Below are positions 18,500 through 25,084 of a DNA stretch of 64,000 nucleotides, piece by piece. How positions within the stretch are numbered: position 1 is the first letter of the stretch; the number at the start of each line of letters is the position of its first letter. The notes beneath the pieces were generated by a model. That model was not told where the DNA came from, made no database searches, and saw nothing but the letters and a program-made list of their open reading frames with translations. Source of the stretch: Corynebacterium xerosis NBRC 16721 = ATCC 373 (GTDB lineage Bacteria > Actinomycetota > Actinomycetes > Mycobacteriales > Mycobacteriaceae); contig NZ_BCRD01000005.1 of the NCBI RefSeq assembly GCF_001552415.1, forward strand, positions 1 through 64,000. Direction: 5' to 3'. A program made the translations under genes and the position numbers.

Positions 18500-19111
18500 C
18501 TAGTGGCCCGCGTGCTCGTCGTCGACGCCGGCGTCCGGATCGGCGTGGCCCGGAGCCGACAGCTCGCCGTCCTCGCCGTAGTCCTCCTCGCCGGCGGGCT
18601 GGACGCGGACCTCGATTTCCTGGGTCAGGGTCGAACCGTCGGAGAAGTCGAGCACGATGGTGTACTGCTGGCCGGGTTCCATCGCCTCGTCATTGTCCAT
18701 GATCATCAGGTGCGCGCCGCCCGGGGCCAGTTCGAACTCGCCGCCGGCCGGGATGGTGTGGCCGCCCTCGATCTTGAACATCTTGCCGTCTTCGGTGGCG
18801 TGCTGCTCGAACGTCGTGCCCTCCTTCAGCCCCTCGACGGTGAAGCCGGTGAGATCGATGTCCTCGTCGGTGTTGTTCTTCAGCACGCCGAAGATGCCGG
18901 TCATGCCCTTGTCGGCAGGCTTCTCCTTGATGTAGGCCTCCTCGAACGTCACGGCGGCCGACGACTCGGCCTCCGTGCCATCCGCGGCGGTGGTGGTGGC
19001 GGCCGACGACGCGGTGGCGTCCGTGGACGCATCGGTCGAGCAGCCGGCCAACACGAGGGCGATGGCGGCGGAGCCGGCGACGACGGCGGTGGCGGTGCGG
19101 TTGAGCTTCAT
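18500..19111 (-). CDS. PCuAC-type copper chaperone lipoprotein
   Basis: Extracytoplasmic Cu(I) carrier. The 203-residue precursor has a lipobox VLAGC (about residue 23), a Thr/Ala/Ser-rich linker, and a PCuAC fold with the metal ligands in FEQHATEDGKMFKIE and GGAHLMIM, the H-M...HxM pattern of the family. The C-terminus is acidic and His-containing. The start MKLNRTATA follows copC by 5 bp, so the two are co-translated. It probably receives copper for an oxidase or for neighbouring exported enzymes; that role is inferred. Confidence 0.88.
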   Translation of the reverse strand: MKLNRTATAVVAGSAAIALVLAGCSTDASTDATASSAATTTAADGTEAESSAAVTFEEAYIKEKPADKGMTGIFGVLKNNTDEDIDLTGFTVEGLKEGTTFEQHATEDGKMFKIEGGHTIPAGGEFELAPGGAHLMIMDNDEAMEPGQQYTIVLDFSDGSTLTQEIEVRVQPAGEEDYGEDGELSAPGHADPDAGVDDEHAGH

Positions 19112-19116
19112 GGTGA

Positions 19117-19671
19117 TCAAGCTGCCTTTCGGTTGATGACGGCCACTGCGGCGACCACGGCGAGGATGACGGCCAACAGGCCGCCTCCGGCAACCCACGC
19201 CCAGGTGGGAACGCCGTCGTCCTCTTCGAGTTCCGCCCCTCCCCTTGCGTCGACCTGGTGGTCGCCGACGGAGAAGGACAGTTTGCCGCGGGTGGAATGC
19301 CCGTCGGACGAGGTGATCTGGAACCCGACGATGTAGGAGCCGGGACCCGGGTCCACCGATTCGGGAACGTCGAAGGAAATGACCTGGTCCTGGAGTTCCG
19401 GCTGCTGGGTGATCAGCACTTCCTTCGTGTCGGCGTCACTGATGGCGACGGTGTTGAAGGAATCCCGCGGGACGCCCGAGAAGGTCATCTCGATGCGGCG
19501 GGGAAATTCGTCCAGGTTCTGGCCGTCGGCCGGGACGGAGGCGATCACCGAGTCATGCGCGTGTGCGACCGGGGCGGTGCCGGCCCCGTTCAGTGCGGGC
19601 GCGAACGCCAGCCCCGTCGCGAGCGTTGCGGCGACGGCCGCTCGCCCGATGAATCCCTTGCGCATGTTCAC
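19117..19671 (-). CDS. copC: CopC-like copper-binding protein, membrane-anchored
   Basis: The 184-residue protein has a signal peptide ending at about AHA, so the mature protein starts with His-Asp, the usual CopC copper ligand position. A CopC beta-sandwich (SVPADGQNLDEFPRRIEMTF) and a C-terminal helix (WVAGGGLLAVILAVVAAVAV) with basic end follow. I chose the GTG at 19669-19671 because GGAGG lies 9 nt upstream; an ATG two codons later is possible. There is no fused CopD domain. It leads the copC-pcuAC-dyp operon. Confidence 0.88.
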   Translation of the reverse strand: MNMRKGFIGRAAVAATLATGLAFAPALNGAGTAPVAHAHDSVIASVPADGQNLDEFPRRIEMTFSGVPRDSFNTVAISDADTKEVLITQQPELQDQVISFDVPESVDPGPGSYIVGFQITSSDGHSTRGKLSFSVGDHQVDARGGAELEEDDGVPTWAWVAGGGLLAVILAVVAAVAVINRKAA

Positions 19672-19929
19672 GTGCCATTTCCTCCATGCCCGGCGCTTCG
19701 CCGAACTCGATAGCGGATTACGCGGGCCGGACGCCTCGCGTTCGACCCATCGGACTAGTCGGGGCAACACGTCGATTGGTTCCCGTGATGAATGGGCACA
19801 CCCCGCCGAATACCCCCGAGTGTACCCGGGTCCTGCGTTAACTTGACTCACCGGGGCGGTGATTCACGCAACTCGGTTCCCGCGATGCTCCAGGGTCGAA
19901 CCCCGATTCCCCCGGACTCCGGACATGCG

Positions 19930-19960
19930 AAAAAGCCGCCGGAGGGTGACCTCCGGCGGC
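19930..19960 (-). terminator. Intrinsic terminator of tRNA-Val(CAC)
   Basis: An 11-bp GC-rich stem (19935-19945 with 19950-19960) with loop GTGA; on the minus strand the stem is followed by TTTTT (19930-19934). It lies directly after the tRNA 3' end. Confidence 0.85.
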
Positions 19961-19965
19961 GTTGG

Positions 19966-20037
19966 TAGTCCCAACTGGGTTCGAACCAGCGACCTTTCCG
20001 GTGTGAACGGAACGCTCTTCCGCTGAGCTATGGGACT
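19966..20037 (-). tRNA. tRNA-Val (anticodon CAC)
   Basis: 72-nt cloverleaf on the minus strand: acceptor AGTCCCA/TGGGACT, D arm with AGCTCAGCGGAAGAGC, anticodon loop TTCACAC, T loop TTCGAAC. CCA is encoded (19963-19965). It reads GTG codons. Confidence 0.96.
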
Positions 20038-20420
20038 GCATGTAGCGGGGTTGCTCCCGCTTACGGGTGATTAAGTTAGCACGGCTTTCGCGACGCCGCC
20101 TAATCGCATGTTCACCGGCAGTTCACCGCGCTCCACCAACCCAACACGGCTCCGCCACGCCAGCCCTCGTGCCCCCCTTGCATCCGACCGTCCGGACACG
20201 CCCCGACCCACCGGTCGCCGCCCCTCTTCCCATCAATCGTTTGCTTTTCGACGGCCCGGCGGAAACCCCGTCCCGCCGAAAGGCCGCGGCGCCGCCCTCC
20301 GAACACAGCCGAAACTGCTTACATGCTGGGGATTTGTGCATGTTCGGCGAATCCCGCTATTGTTCTTCTCGCACCGCAAGCGGGGCACGGGAAACCGGGC
20401 AAGCGCAACGGCAATGCAGT
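20038..20420. other. Gene-free stretch between divergent tRNA loci
   Basis: About 380 bp without a credible protein gene: the open frames are short, proline/arginine-rich and show no recognisable domain. It contains a promoter-like pair at 20334-20363 for the plus-strand tRNA cluster. Confidence 0.6.
20334..20363 (+). promoter_or_regulatory. Promoter of the tRNA-Gly-Cys-Val-Gly cluster
   Basis: TTGTGC (20334-20339) and TATTGT (20358-20363) with an 18-bp spacer, about 57 bp before the first tRNA-Gly. Confidence 0.5.
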
Positions 20421-20493
20421 GCGGATGTAGCGCAGCTGGTAGCGCATCACCTTGCCAAGGTGAGGGTCGCGGGTTCGAGTCCCGTCATCCGCT
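20421..20493 (+). tRNA. tRNA-Gly (anticodon GCC), copy 1
   Basis: 73-nt cloverleaf, acceptor GCGGATG/CATCCGC, anticodon loop TTGCCAA, T loop TTCGAGT. CCA is not encoded. Identical to copy 2 at 20759. Confidence 0.96.
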
Positions 20494-20561
20494 CGGATTT
20501 TCTCCGGAGAGACACCATCTGGTATAACTTCTGAGTGAATCACAAGAGGCGGCAACGCCAC

Positions 20562-20632
20562 GGTGGAATGGCCGAGTGGTGAGGCAACGGCCTGCAAAGC
20601 CGTGCACACGGGTTCGATTCCCGTTTCCACCT
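20562..20632 (+). tRNA. tRNA-Cys (anticodon GCA)
   Basis: 71-nt cloverleaf, acceptor GGTGGAA/TTCCACC, anticodon loop CTGCAAA, T loop TTCGATT. CCA is not encoded. Confidence 0.96.
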
Positions 20633-20664
20633 CGCATCAAATTGCATAAGCAGTTTCTGCACAA

Positions 20665-20736
20665 GCGCGTTTAGCTCAGCGGGAGAGCGCTTCCCTGACA
20701 CGGAAGAGGTCACTGGTTCGATCCCAGTATCGCGCA
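20665..20736 (+). tRNA. tRNA-Val (anticodon GAC)
   Basis: 72-nt cloverleaf with anticodon loop CTGACAC and encoded CCA (20737-20739). The acceptor stem reads GCGCGTT against ATCGCGC, leaving a T-T mismatch at the sixth pair where an A-T pair is usual. Confidence 0.94.
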
Positions 20737-20758
20737 CCAAGGCACCTTGGTGCCTCAA

Positions 20759-20831
20759 GCGGATGTAGCGCAGCTGGTAGCGCATCACCTTGCCAAGGTG
20801 AGGGTCGCGGGTTCGAGTCCCGTCATCCGCT
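20759..20831 (+). tRNA. tRNA-Gly (anticodon GCC), copy 2
   Basis: Identical in all 73 positions to the copy at 20421. Last tRNA of the cluster, followed at once by a strong terminator. Confidence 0.96.
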
Positions 20832-20837
20832 CCACTC

Positions 20838-20869
20838 CCCGCCGGATCTTCGGATCCGGCGGGTTTTTT
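20838..20869 (+). terminator. Intrinsic terminator of the tRNA cluster
   Basis: An 11-bp stem (20838-20848 with 20853-20863), a TTCG tetraloop closed by C-G, and six T (20864-20869). Confidence 0.92.
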
Positions 20870-20927
20870 CTTTCCGGGGGTCCGATTGCCGGCCCGTCAT
20901 GAAAAACAGCGGCCCATGAATACGGCG

Positions 20928-20964
20928 GAACCCGCCACCGCGTCGGTCATGCGGTGGCGGGTTC
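20928..20964. terminator. Hairpin between tRNA cluster and ferritin
   Basis: Perfect 14-bp stem, GAACCCGCCACCGC (20928-20941) with its complement (20951-20964). It starts directly after a GCTTGACGACG copy when read from the ferritin stop, and lacks a U-tract on that strand. Confidence 0.6.
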
Positions 20965-20974
20965 GTCGTCAAGC
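20964..20974 (-). repeat. GCTTGACGACG motif copy after the ferritin gene
   Basis: Exact 11-mer, sense to the ferritin gene, 5 nt after its stop codon and abutting the hairpin 20928-20964. Confidence 0.85.
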
Positions 20975-20979
20975 ATCAA

Positions 20980-21492
20980 TCACGCCTTGGAGTCGAGCTC
21001 CTCCTGGCGGGCACCCAGCTCCTCGTCGATGCGCAGCAGGCCGTGGCCGTCGGCGCCGATGAGCTCGATGCGGCCGATGATGTTGCGGACGGTGTCCTCT
21101 TCCTCGATCTGCTCGTTGATGAAGAAGTCGAGCAGCGGGCGGGAATCGACGTCGCGTTCGTCGGCGGCGAGGTTCCACAGATCGCGGATCGACGCGGAGA
21201 CCTTCTCCTCGTGCTCGAGAGCGATGCGGAAGGCGTCGATGGCCTTCTCCACCTTCACCTCGGGAGCGGCGACGGCACCGAGCTGGGCGTGGTTGTCGCG
21301 GGCGGCGAGGTGGTCGATGAACTTCTCGGCGTGGACGATCTCTTCCTCGGACTGGGCGCGCATCCACTGCGCCATGCCCCCGAGGTCGAGGCGGTCGAGT
21401 TCGATGGCCAGCTGGCGGTAGACCGCCGAGGCCTGCATTTCCATGGTGACCTGGTCGTTGAAGGCCTTTTCGAGCTTATCGTTGAGTCGCAT
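20980..21492 (-). CDS. ftn: Ferritin (non-heme iron storage protein)
   Basis: Oxidises Fe(II) and stores iron in a 24-mer shell. The 170-residue four-helix protein has ferroxidase ligands in QVTMEMQASAVYRQLA, MRAQSEEEIVHAEKFIDHL (Glu and ExxH) and INEQIEEEDTVRNI. I start at MRLNDKLEKAFNDQ, the usual ferritin N-terminus. No clear Shine-Dalgarno site precedes it; TATCCT lies 6 nt upstream and may be a leaderless -10. It is a lone gene near the copper/peroxidase cassette and convergent with the tRNA cluster. Confidence 0.94.
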   Translation of the reverse strand: MRLNDKLEKAFNDQVTMEMQASAVYRQLAIELDRLDLGGMAQWMRAQSEEEIVHAEKFIDHLAARDNHAQLGAVAAPEVKVEKAIDAFRIALEHEEKVSASIRDLWNLAADERDVDSRPLLDFFINEQIEEEDTVRNIIGRIELIGADGHGLLRIDEELGARQEELDSKA

Positions 21493-21596
21493 GCCGCAAG
21501 GATATGCGGATACCGATAAATTCGACAAGGATCATTCGGCTTCCCTGAACAGGGTCGCCTGCCCTCGGCCGCATGGCATGTTCGGCCCCGCGTGCA

Positions 21597-21602
21597 TAGG
21601 CT
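21597..21602 (+). promoter_or_regulatory. -10 box of the ribD-like gene (leaderless)
   Basis: TAGGCT ends 8 nt before the ATG at 21611; no ribosome site is present. Confidence 0.45.
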
Positions 21603-21610
21603 CGGCGACC

Positions 21611-22303
21611 ATGATCCGCTTCGAGGAAATGGACGGCGCGGACGACGGCGGCGCCTTCGTCCCCCCGCTCGACGGGGTCACCGCCATCGCGGTGACGTCC
21701 ATGGACGGCCGCGCCACCGTCGACGGAGTGTCCGGCGGCCTGGGCAACCCGTCGGACGCGGCCCTGCTGCAGGCGGTGCGCCGGGCGTCGGACCTCATCC
21801 TCGTCGGCGCCGGCACCGTTCGCGCCGAAGATTACGGCCCGGCGGCGACGCCGACCCGCCTGGCCGTGCTCAGCCGTTCTCTGGACCTCGACCCGGAATC
21901 GCGCCTGTTCTCCGACCCGACCCATCCGCCGATCATCATCGGCGGTGCGGCCGCCGCGCCGGAGCGCCGCGCGGCACTGGCCGCCGCCGGGGCGGAGCTG
22001 ATCGATTTGGGGGACACCGGCCCGGTCCCCGTTCTCGACGCCGTGCGGCGCCTCGGTTTCCGACGCATCACCGTCGAAGGTGGCCCGCGCGTCTACCGGG
22101 ATTTCCTTGCCGCCGATGCCGTGGACCGGGTCTTCCTGACGCTGGCGCCGATGATCGTGGGCGCCGGGTCGGCGACGTTCGGCAACGACGTCCGTGACGT
22201 CCACGACAACCGCACGACCACGCCGCTCGGGTTCCACGCCGATGCCGCGGCCTTCTCCGACTCGCACGTTTTTGTCCGCTATTCCCGGTTGCGCACCGGG
22301 TAG
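21611..22303 (+). CDS. Pyrimidine reductase (RibD C-terminal domain) protein
   Basis: NADPH-dependent reductase fold of riboflavin synthesis, present alone without the deaminase domain. The 230-residue protein shows TAIAVTSMDGRATVDG, DLILVGAGTVRAEDYG and the substrate loop TVEGGPRVYRDFL (about 158-170). The stand-alone form lies next to aftC and msrB in mycobacteria as well; its true substrate there is debated and may include dihydrofolate. The start is set by the upstream -10 and fits the family N-terminus. aftC begins 10 bp after its stop. Confidence 0.88.
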   Translation: MIRFEEMDGADDGGAFVPPLDGVTAIAVTSMDGRATVDGVSGGLGNPSDAALLQAVRRASDLILVGAGTVRAEDYGPAATPTRLAVLSRSLDLDPESRLFSDPTHPPIIIGGAAAAPERRAALAAAGAELIDLGDTGPVPVLDAVRRLGFRRITVEGGPRVYRDFLAADAVDRVFLTLAPMIVGAGSATFGNDVRDVHDNRTTTPLGFHADAAAFSDSHVFVRYSRLRTG

Positions 22304-22313
22304 CTTCAGACGG

Positions 22314-23660
22314 GTGACTACCTCCCCGACGACGCTCGACGGTGCCCGCACGCGGCGCATGGCGGCCATGATGCTGTGGCCCCTCGCGATCCTGCTGATC
22401 ATCCACCGCGCGTGGTCGCTGCCCCACCAGGTCGGCGCCACCGACGATTTCACCACCGTCTGGCGCGCACTGGTCCGCTTCGGGGACGGCAACCCCGTGT
22501 ACACCGCGAACTACGCGCACGTGGACCCGCATTACCTCTACTCCCCCGGCGGCTCGCTCGCGCTGCAGCCGGTGACGTGGCTCGGTGATTACGAAACCGC
22601 CCGCATGTGGTTCATTTTCGCGCAGGCCGCGGGCATCATCGCCGCGGTCGTCCTGCTGCTGAAGTTTGTGGGCGTCTCGCCGCGCAGTTGGATCGTGCCG
22701 CTGGTTTTGTCGCTGGGGTTCCTCACCGAATCGGTGACCAGCACGCTGCGCTTCGCCAACGTCAACGGCACGCTGCTGCTGGCGCAGGTGCTGTTCATCA
22801 TCTTCCTGCTGAGGGACCGCCGCATCCTGGCGGGTCTGATCCTCGGCCTGGCCATCACGGTCAAGCCGATCGTCGCGCCACTGCTCTTCCTCGCGTTCGT
22901 GCGCAAGGACTGGTCGACCATTCTCACCGCCGTCGCGGTGCCCGTCGCCTTCAACATCGTTGCATGGCCGATGGCCGCCGACCCGATGGCCTACATCGAG
23001 CGCACCATGCCGTACCTGGGCGAGGTCCGTCTTCACGCCAACGCGTCGATTTCCGGCGAGCTGATCTACTTCGGGGCGCCCGATCTGCTGGTGAAGCTGT
23101 GGCTGATCGTCTTCGCGGTGCCCGTTATCCTGTCACTGGTGCTGCTGCTGCGCTGGCAGTGGCGCGACGAAACGTTCTGGGCCCTGACGACGTCGGGCGT
23201 GCTCATGACGGGCGTGCTGCTGCTGGGTTCGCTGGGCCAGCAGTATTACTCGCTGCTGCTGTTCCCGACCATCATCGGGGCGTTCCACGCCTTCGGCGGC
23301 CGCCGCGACGCGCAGGGCGATCCGACTCGGTCGGTCGTCGCGAACTGGCCGGCGGGCCTGGCCATCGCACTGTTCTACTTCAGCCTCAACTGGTTCATGG
23401 ACGACTACGCCGTGGGGTCGCAGCTCTGGATCCAGGTCATGGCCTGGATCGGGTGGATGCTGTTCTGCCTGACCATGTTCGGCGCGCTGCTGAAATGGAC
23501 CATCGAGGAACACGGTGCGGGCTACGACTGGCTGGGCCGCAAGCACGCCGCAGCCTTCTTCGGGCCCGGTTCGGGAACACTCGGCACCGCTTCCGGCGTT
23601 GCACGGGGTGAACGCCGCGCAACCGAGGCGGACACCCGAAAGAACAGGACGAACGCATGA
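22314..23660 (+). CDS. aftC: GT87 family glycosyltransferase, probable alpha-(1->3)-arabinofuranosyltransferase AftC
   Basis: Polytopic GT-C enzyme that probably adds branching arabinose from decaprenyl-phosphoarabinose to cell-wall arabinogalactan. The 448-residue protein has a first helix at about 20-37, an acidic loop GATDDFTTVWRALVRFG with HYLYSPGGSLAL, and about nine or ten further helices. Evidence for AftC rather than another GT87 enzyme is mainly the ribD-aftC-msrB order shared with mycobacteria. The GTG start sits 10 bp after the ribD-like stop; the end overlaps msrB by 4 bp. Confidence 0.75.
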   Translation: MTTSPTTLDGARTRRMAAMMLWPLAILLIIHRAWSLPHQVGATDDFTTVWRALVRFGDGNPVYTANYAHVDPHYLYSPGGSLALQPVTWLGDYETARMWFIFAQAAGIIAAVVLLLKFVGVSPRSWIVPLVLSLGFLTESVTSTLRFANVNGTLLLAQVLFIIFLLRDRRILAGLILGLAITVKPIVAPLLFLAFVRKDWSTILTAVAVPVAFNIVAWPMAADPMAYIERTMPYLGEVRLHANASISGELIYFGAPDLLVKLWLIVFAVPVILSLVLLLRWQWRDETFWALTTSGVLMTGVLLLGSLGQQYYSLLLFPTIIGAFHAFGGRRDAQGDPTRSVVANWPAGLAIALFYFSLNWFMDDYAVGSQLWIQVMAWIGWMLFCLTMFGALLKWTIEEHGAGYDWLGRKHAAAFFGPGSGTLGTASGVARGERRATEADTRKNRTNA

Positions 23661-24097
23661 CGGACGATTCCCGCACCACCGATCCCGCCGCCGACTGGAA
23701 CCTCACCGACGAGCAGTGGCGCGCGCGCCTGAGCCCCGAAGAGTTCCGCGTGCTGCGCATGGCCGGCACCGAGGCACCCTTCGTCGGCGAGTACACCGAC
23801 ACCGAAGCGGAAGGCGTCTACTCCTGCCGCGCCTGCGGAGCCGAGCTGTTCCGGTCCTCGGAGAAGTTCCACTCCCATTGCGGCTGGCCGTCGTTCTTCT
23901 CCCCGCTGGCCGGCGACGCCGTCATCGAGCGCGTCGACGATTCCCTGGGCATGCGCCGCACCGAGATCCTCTGCGCCCGCTGCGAGTCCCACCTGGGCCA
24001 CGTCTTCACGGGCGAGGGATACCCCACCCCGACCGACCAGCGCTACTGCATCAACTCGATTTGCCTGACGCTGGAGGAAAAGCCGGTCGCGCAGTAG
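23657..24097 (+). CDS. msrB: Peptide methionine-(R)-S-oxide reductase MsrB
   Basis: Repairs oxidised methionine. The 146-residue protein has two zinc CxxC pairs (YSCRACGAELF and LCARCESHLGH), the conserved SHCGWPSFF, and the catalytic Cys in RYCINSICL (about residue 128). Start overlaps the aftC stop by 4 bp (ATGA), so both are translated from one message. It is followed by a cluster of degenerate and exact GCTTGACGACG copies and a hairpin. Confidence 0.95.
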   Translation: MTDDSRTTDPAADWNLTDEQWRARLSPEEFRVLRMAGTEAPFVGEYTDTEAEGVYSCRACGAELFRSSEKFHSHCGWPSFFSPLAGDAVIERVDDSLGMRRTEILCARCESHLGHVFTGEGYPTPTDQRYCINSICLTLEEKPVAQ

Positions 24098-24132
24098 CTT
24101 CTCGGTCGACGGCTTTTCGCTCGACGGCTTTT

Positions 24133-24143
24133 GCTTGACGACG
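24133..24143 (+). repeat. GCTTGACGACG motif copy after msrB
   Basis: Exact 11-mer, sense to msrB. It is preceded by two degenerate tandem copies (GGTCGACGGC at 24104 and GCTCGACGGC near 24118) and mirrored on the minus strand by GCTTCACGACG (24189-24199) beyond the hairpin. Confidence 0.85.
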
Positions 24144-24147
24144 GCCA

Positions 24148-24184
24148 GCGCCCCCGCAACCCGGTGACCGGGTCGCGGGGGCGC
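24148..24184. terminator. Bidirectional hairpin between msrB and hemQ
   Basis: GCGCCCCCGC (24148-24157) pairs with GCGGGGGCGC (24175-24184), enclosing a second stem CCCGGT/ACCGGG. It is flanked by inverted copies of the 11-mer repeat. No T-tract. Confidence 0.6.
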
Positions 24185-24228
24185 GGGTCGTCGTGAAGCA
24201 GGAGCAACGGCCTGCTGCCGCAGGAGTC

Positions 24229-24933
24229 TTACGGAAGCGCGTTGATGATCTCCGCGATGTCGTCGACGCGGCGGCCCGTGTGGAACGGGATCTCCTCGCG
24301 GACGTGCAGGCGGGCCTCGGTGTAGCGCATCTTCCACATCAGGTCGACGATGCGGTCGAGCTCCGGGCCCTCGAAGGCCAGGATCCACTCGTAGTCGCCC
24401 AGCGCGAAGGCCGGCACCGTGTTGGCGCGCACGTCCGGGTAGTCACGGCCGGCCTGGCCGTGCTCGGACAGGATGCGGCGGCGGTCGGCCGGCTCGAGCA
24501 GGTACCAGTCGTAGGAGCGCACGAACGGGTAGACGGCGACCCAGCGGCCCGGCTCCTCGCCCATGATGAACGACGGCAGGTGCGACTTGTTGAACTCCGC
24601 CGGGCGATGCAGCGCCGCGTTGGACCAGTGCGGGGTCGACGCGCGGCCCAGCGGGGTCTCGCGCAGGAACGCGTTGTAGAACGCCTGGACGTCCTCCATC
24701 TTTTCGGCGTGGACCCAGAACATGAAGTCGGCCTCGGCGCGCATGCCGGACACGTCGTAGAAACCGCGGACGATCAGGTCCGTGTCATCGCCGTCGTAGC
24801 GGGCGAGGAACTCGCGCGTAGCGGCGACCGCGGCGTCGCGGTCCTCGCCGAGCGCACCCGGCGTCACCTTGAAGGTGGACCACATGGTGTAGCGGATGGT
24901 GTCGTTGAGCTTCTTGTAGTCGAGCTTCGCCAT
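24229..24933 (-). CDS. hemQ: Coproheme decarboxylase HemQ (chlorite dismutase family)
   Basis: Last step of the coproporphyrin-dependent haem pathway: H2O2-driven decarboxylation of coproheme III to haem b. The 234-residue protein shows the actinobacterial catalytic tyrosine in [12 protein letters not shown] (about residue 136), the haem-ligand His region [11 protein letters not shown] (about 157-168), and a C-terminal [10 protein letters not shown] segment. It follows hemY by about 150 bp containing a hairpin, so it may be transcribed separately from hemE-hemY. Confidence 0.94.
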   Translation of the reverse strand: MAKLDYKKLNDTIRYTMWSTFKVTPGALGEDRDAAVAATREFLARYDGDDTDLIVRGFYDVSGMRAEADFMFWVHAEKMEDVQAFYNAFLRETPLGRASTPHWSNAALHRPAEFNKSHLPSFIMGEEPGRWVAVYPFVRSYDWYLLEPADRRRILSEHGQAGRDYPDVRANTVPAFALGDYEWILAFEGPELDRIVDLMWKMRYTEARLHVREEIPFHTGRRVDDIAEIINALP

Positions 24934-25047
24934 GAAGTGGCACGTCTCCTTGAAGTCGATGACGCGGGCGTCGGATGTCCGCGTCGGGAAAGCGGGTGTC
25001 GGGAAAACAGGTGGTCCGACAGGGGTGCAGCTACGGAATACAGGCTA

Positions 25048-25078
25048 CCCTCACCCGCGCTCGCGGCGCGGGTGAGGG
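25048..25078 (-). terminator. Hairpin between hemY and hemQ
   Basis: Perfect 13-bp stem, CCCTCACCCGCGC (25048-25060) with 25066-25078, loop TCGCG. It lies just past the hemY stop, without a U-tract, and could attenuate read-through into hemQ. Confidence 0.5.
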
Positions 25079-25084
25079 CGTTTC

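Noticed and set aside
20041-20420. Short plus-strand frames before the tRNA cluster
   Set aside because: Proline/arginine-rich, no ribosome site and no recognisable domain; the stretch is better explained as a promoter region.
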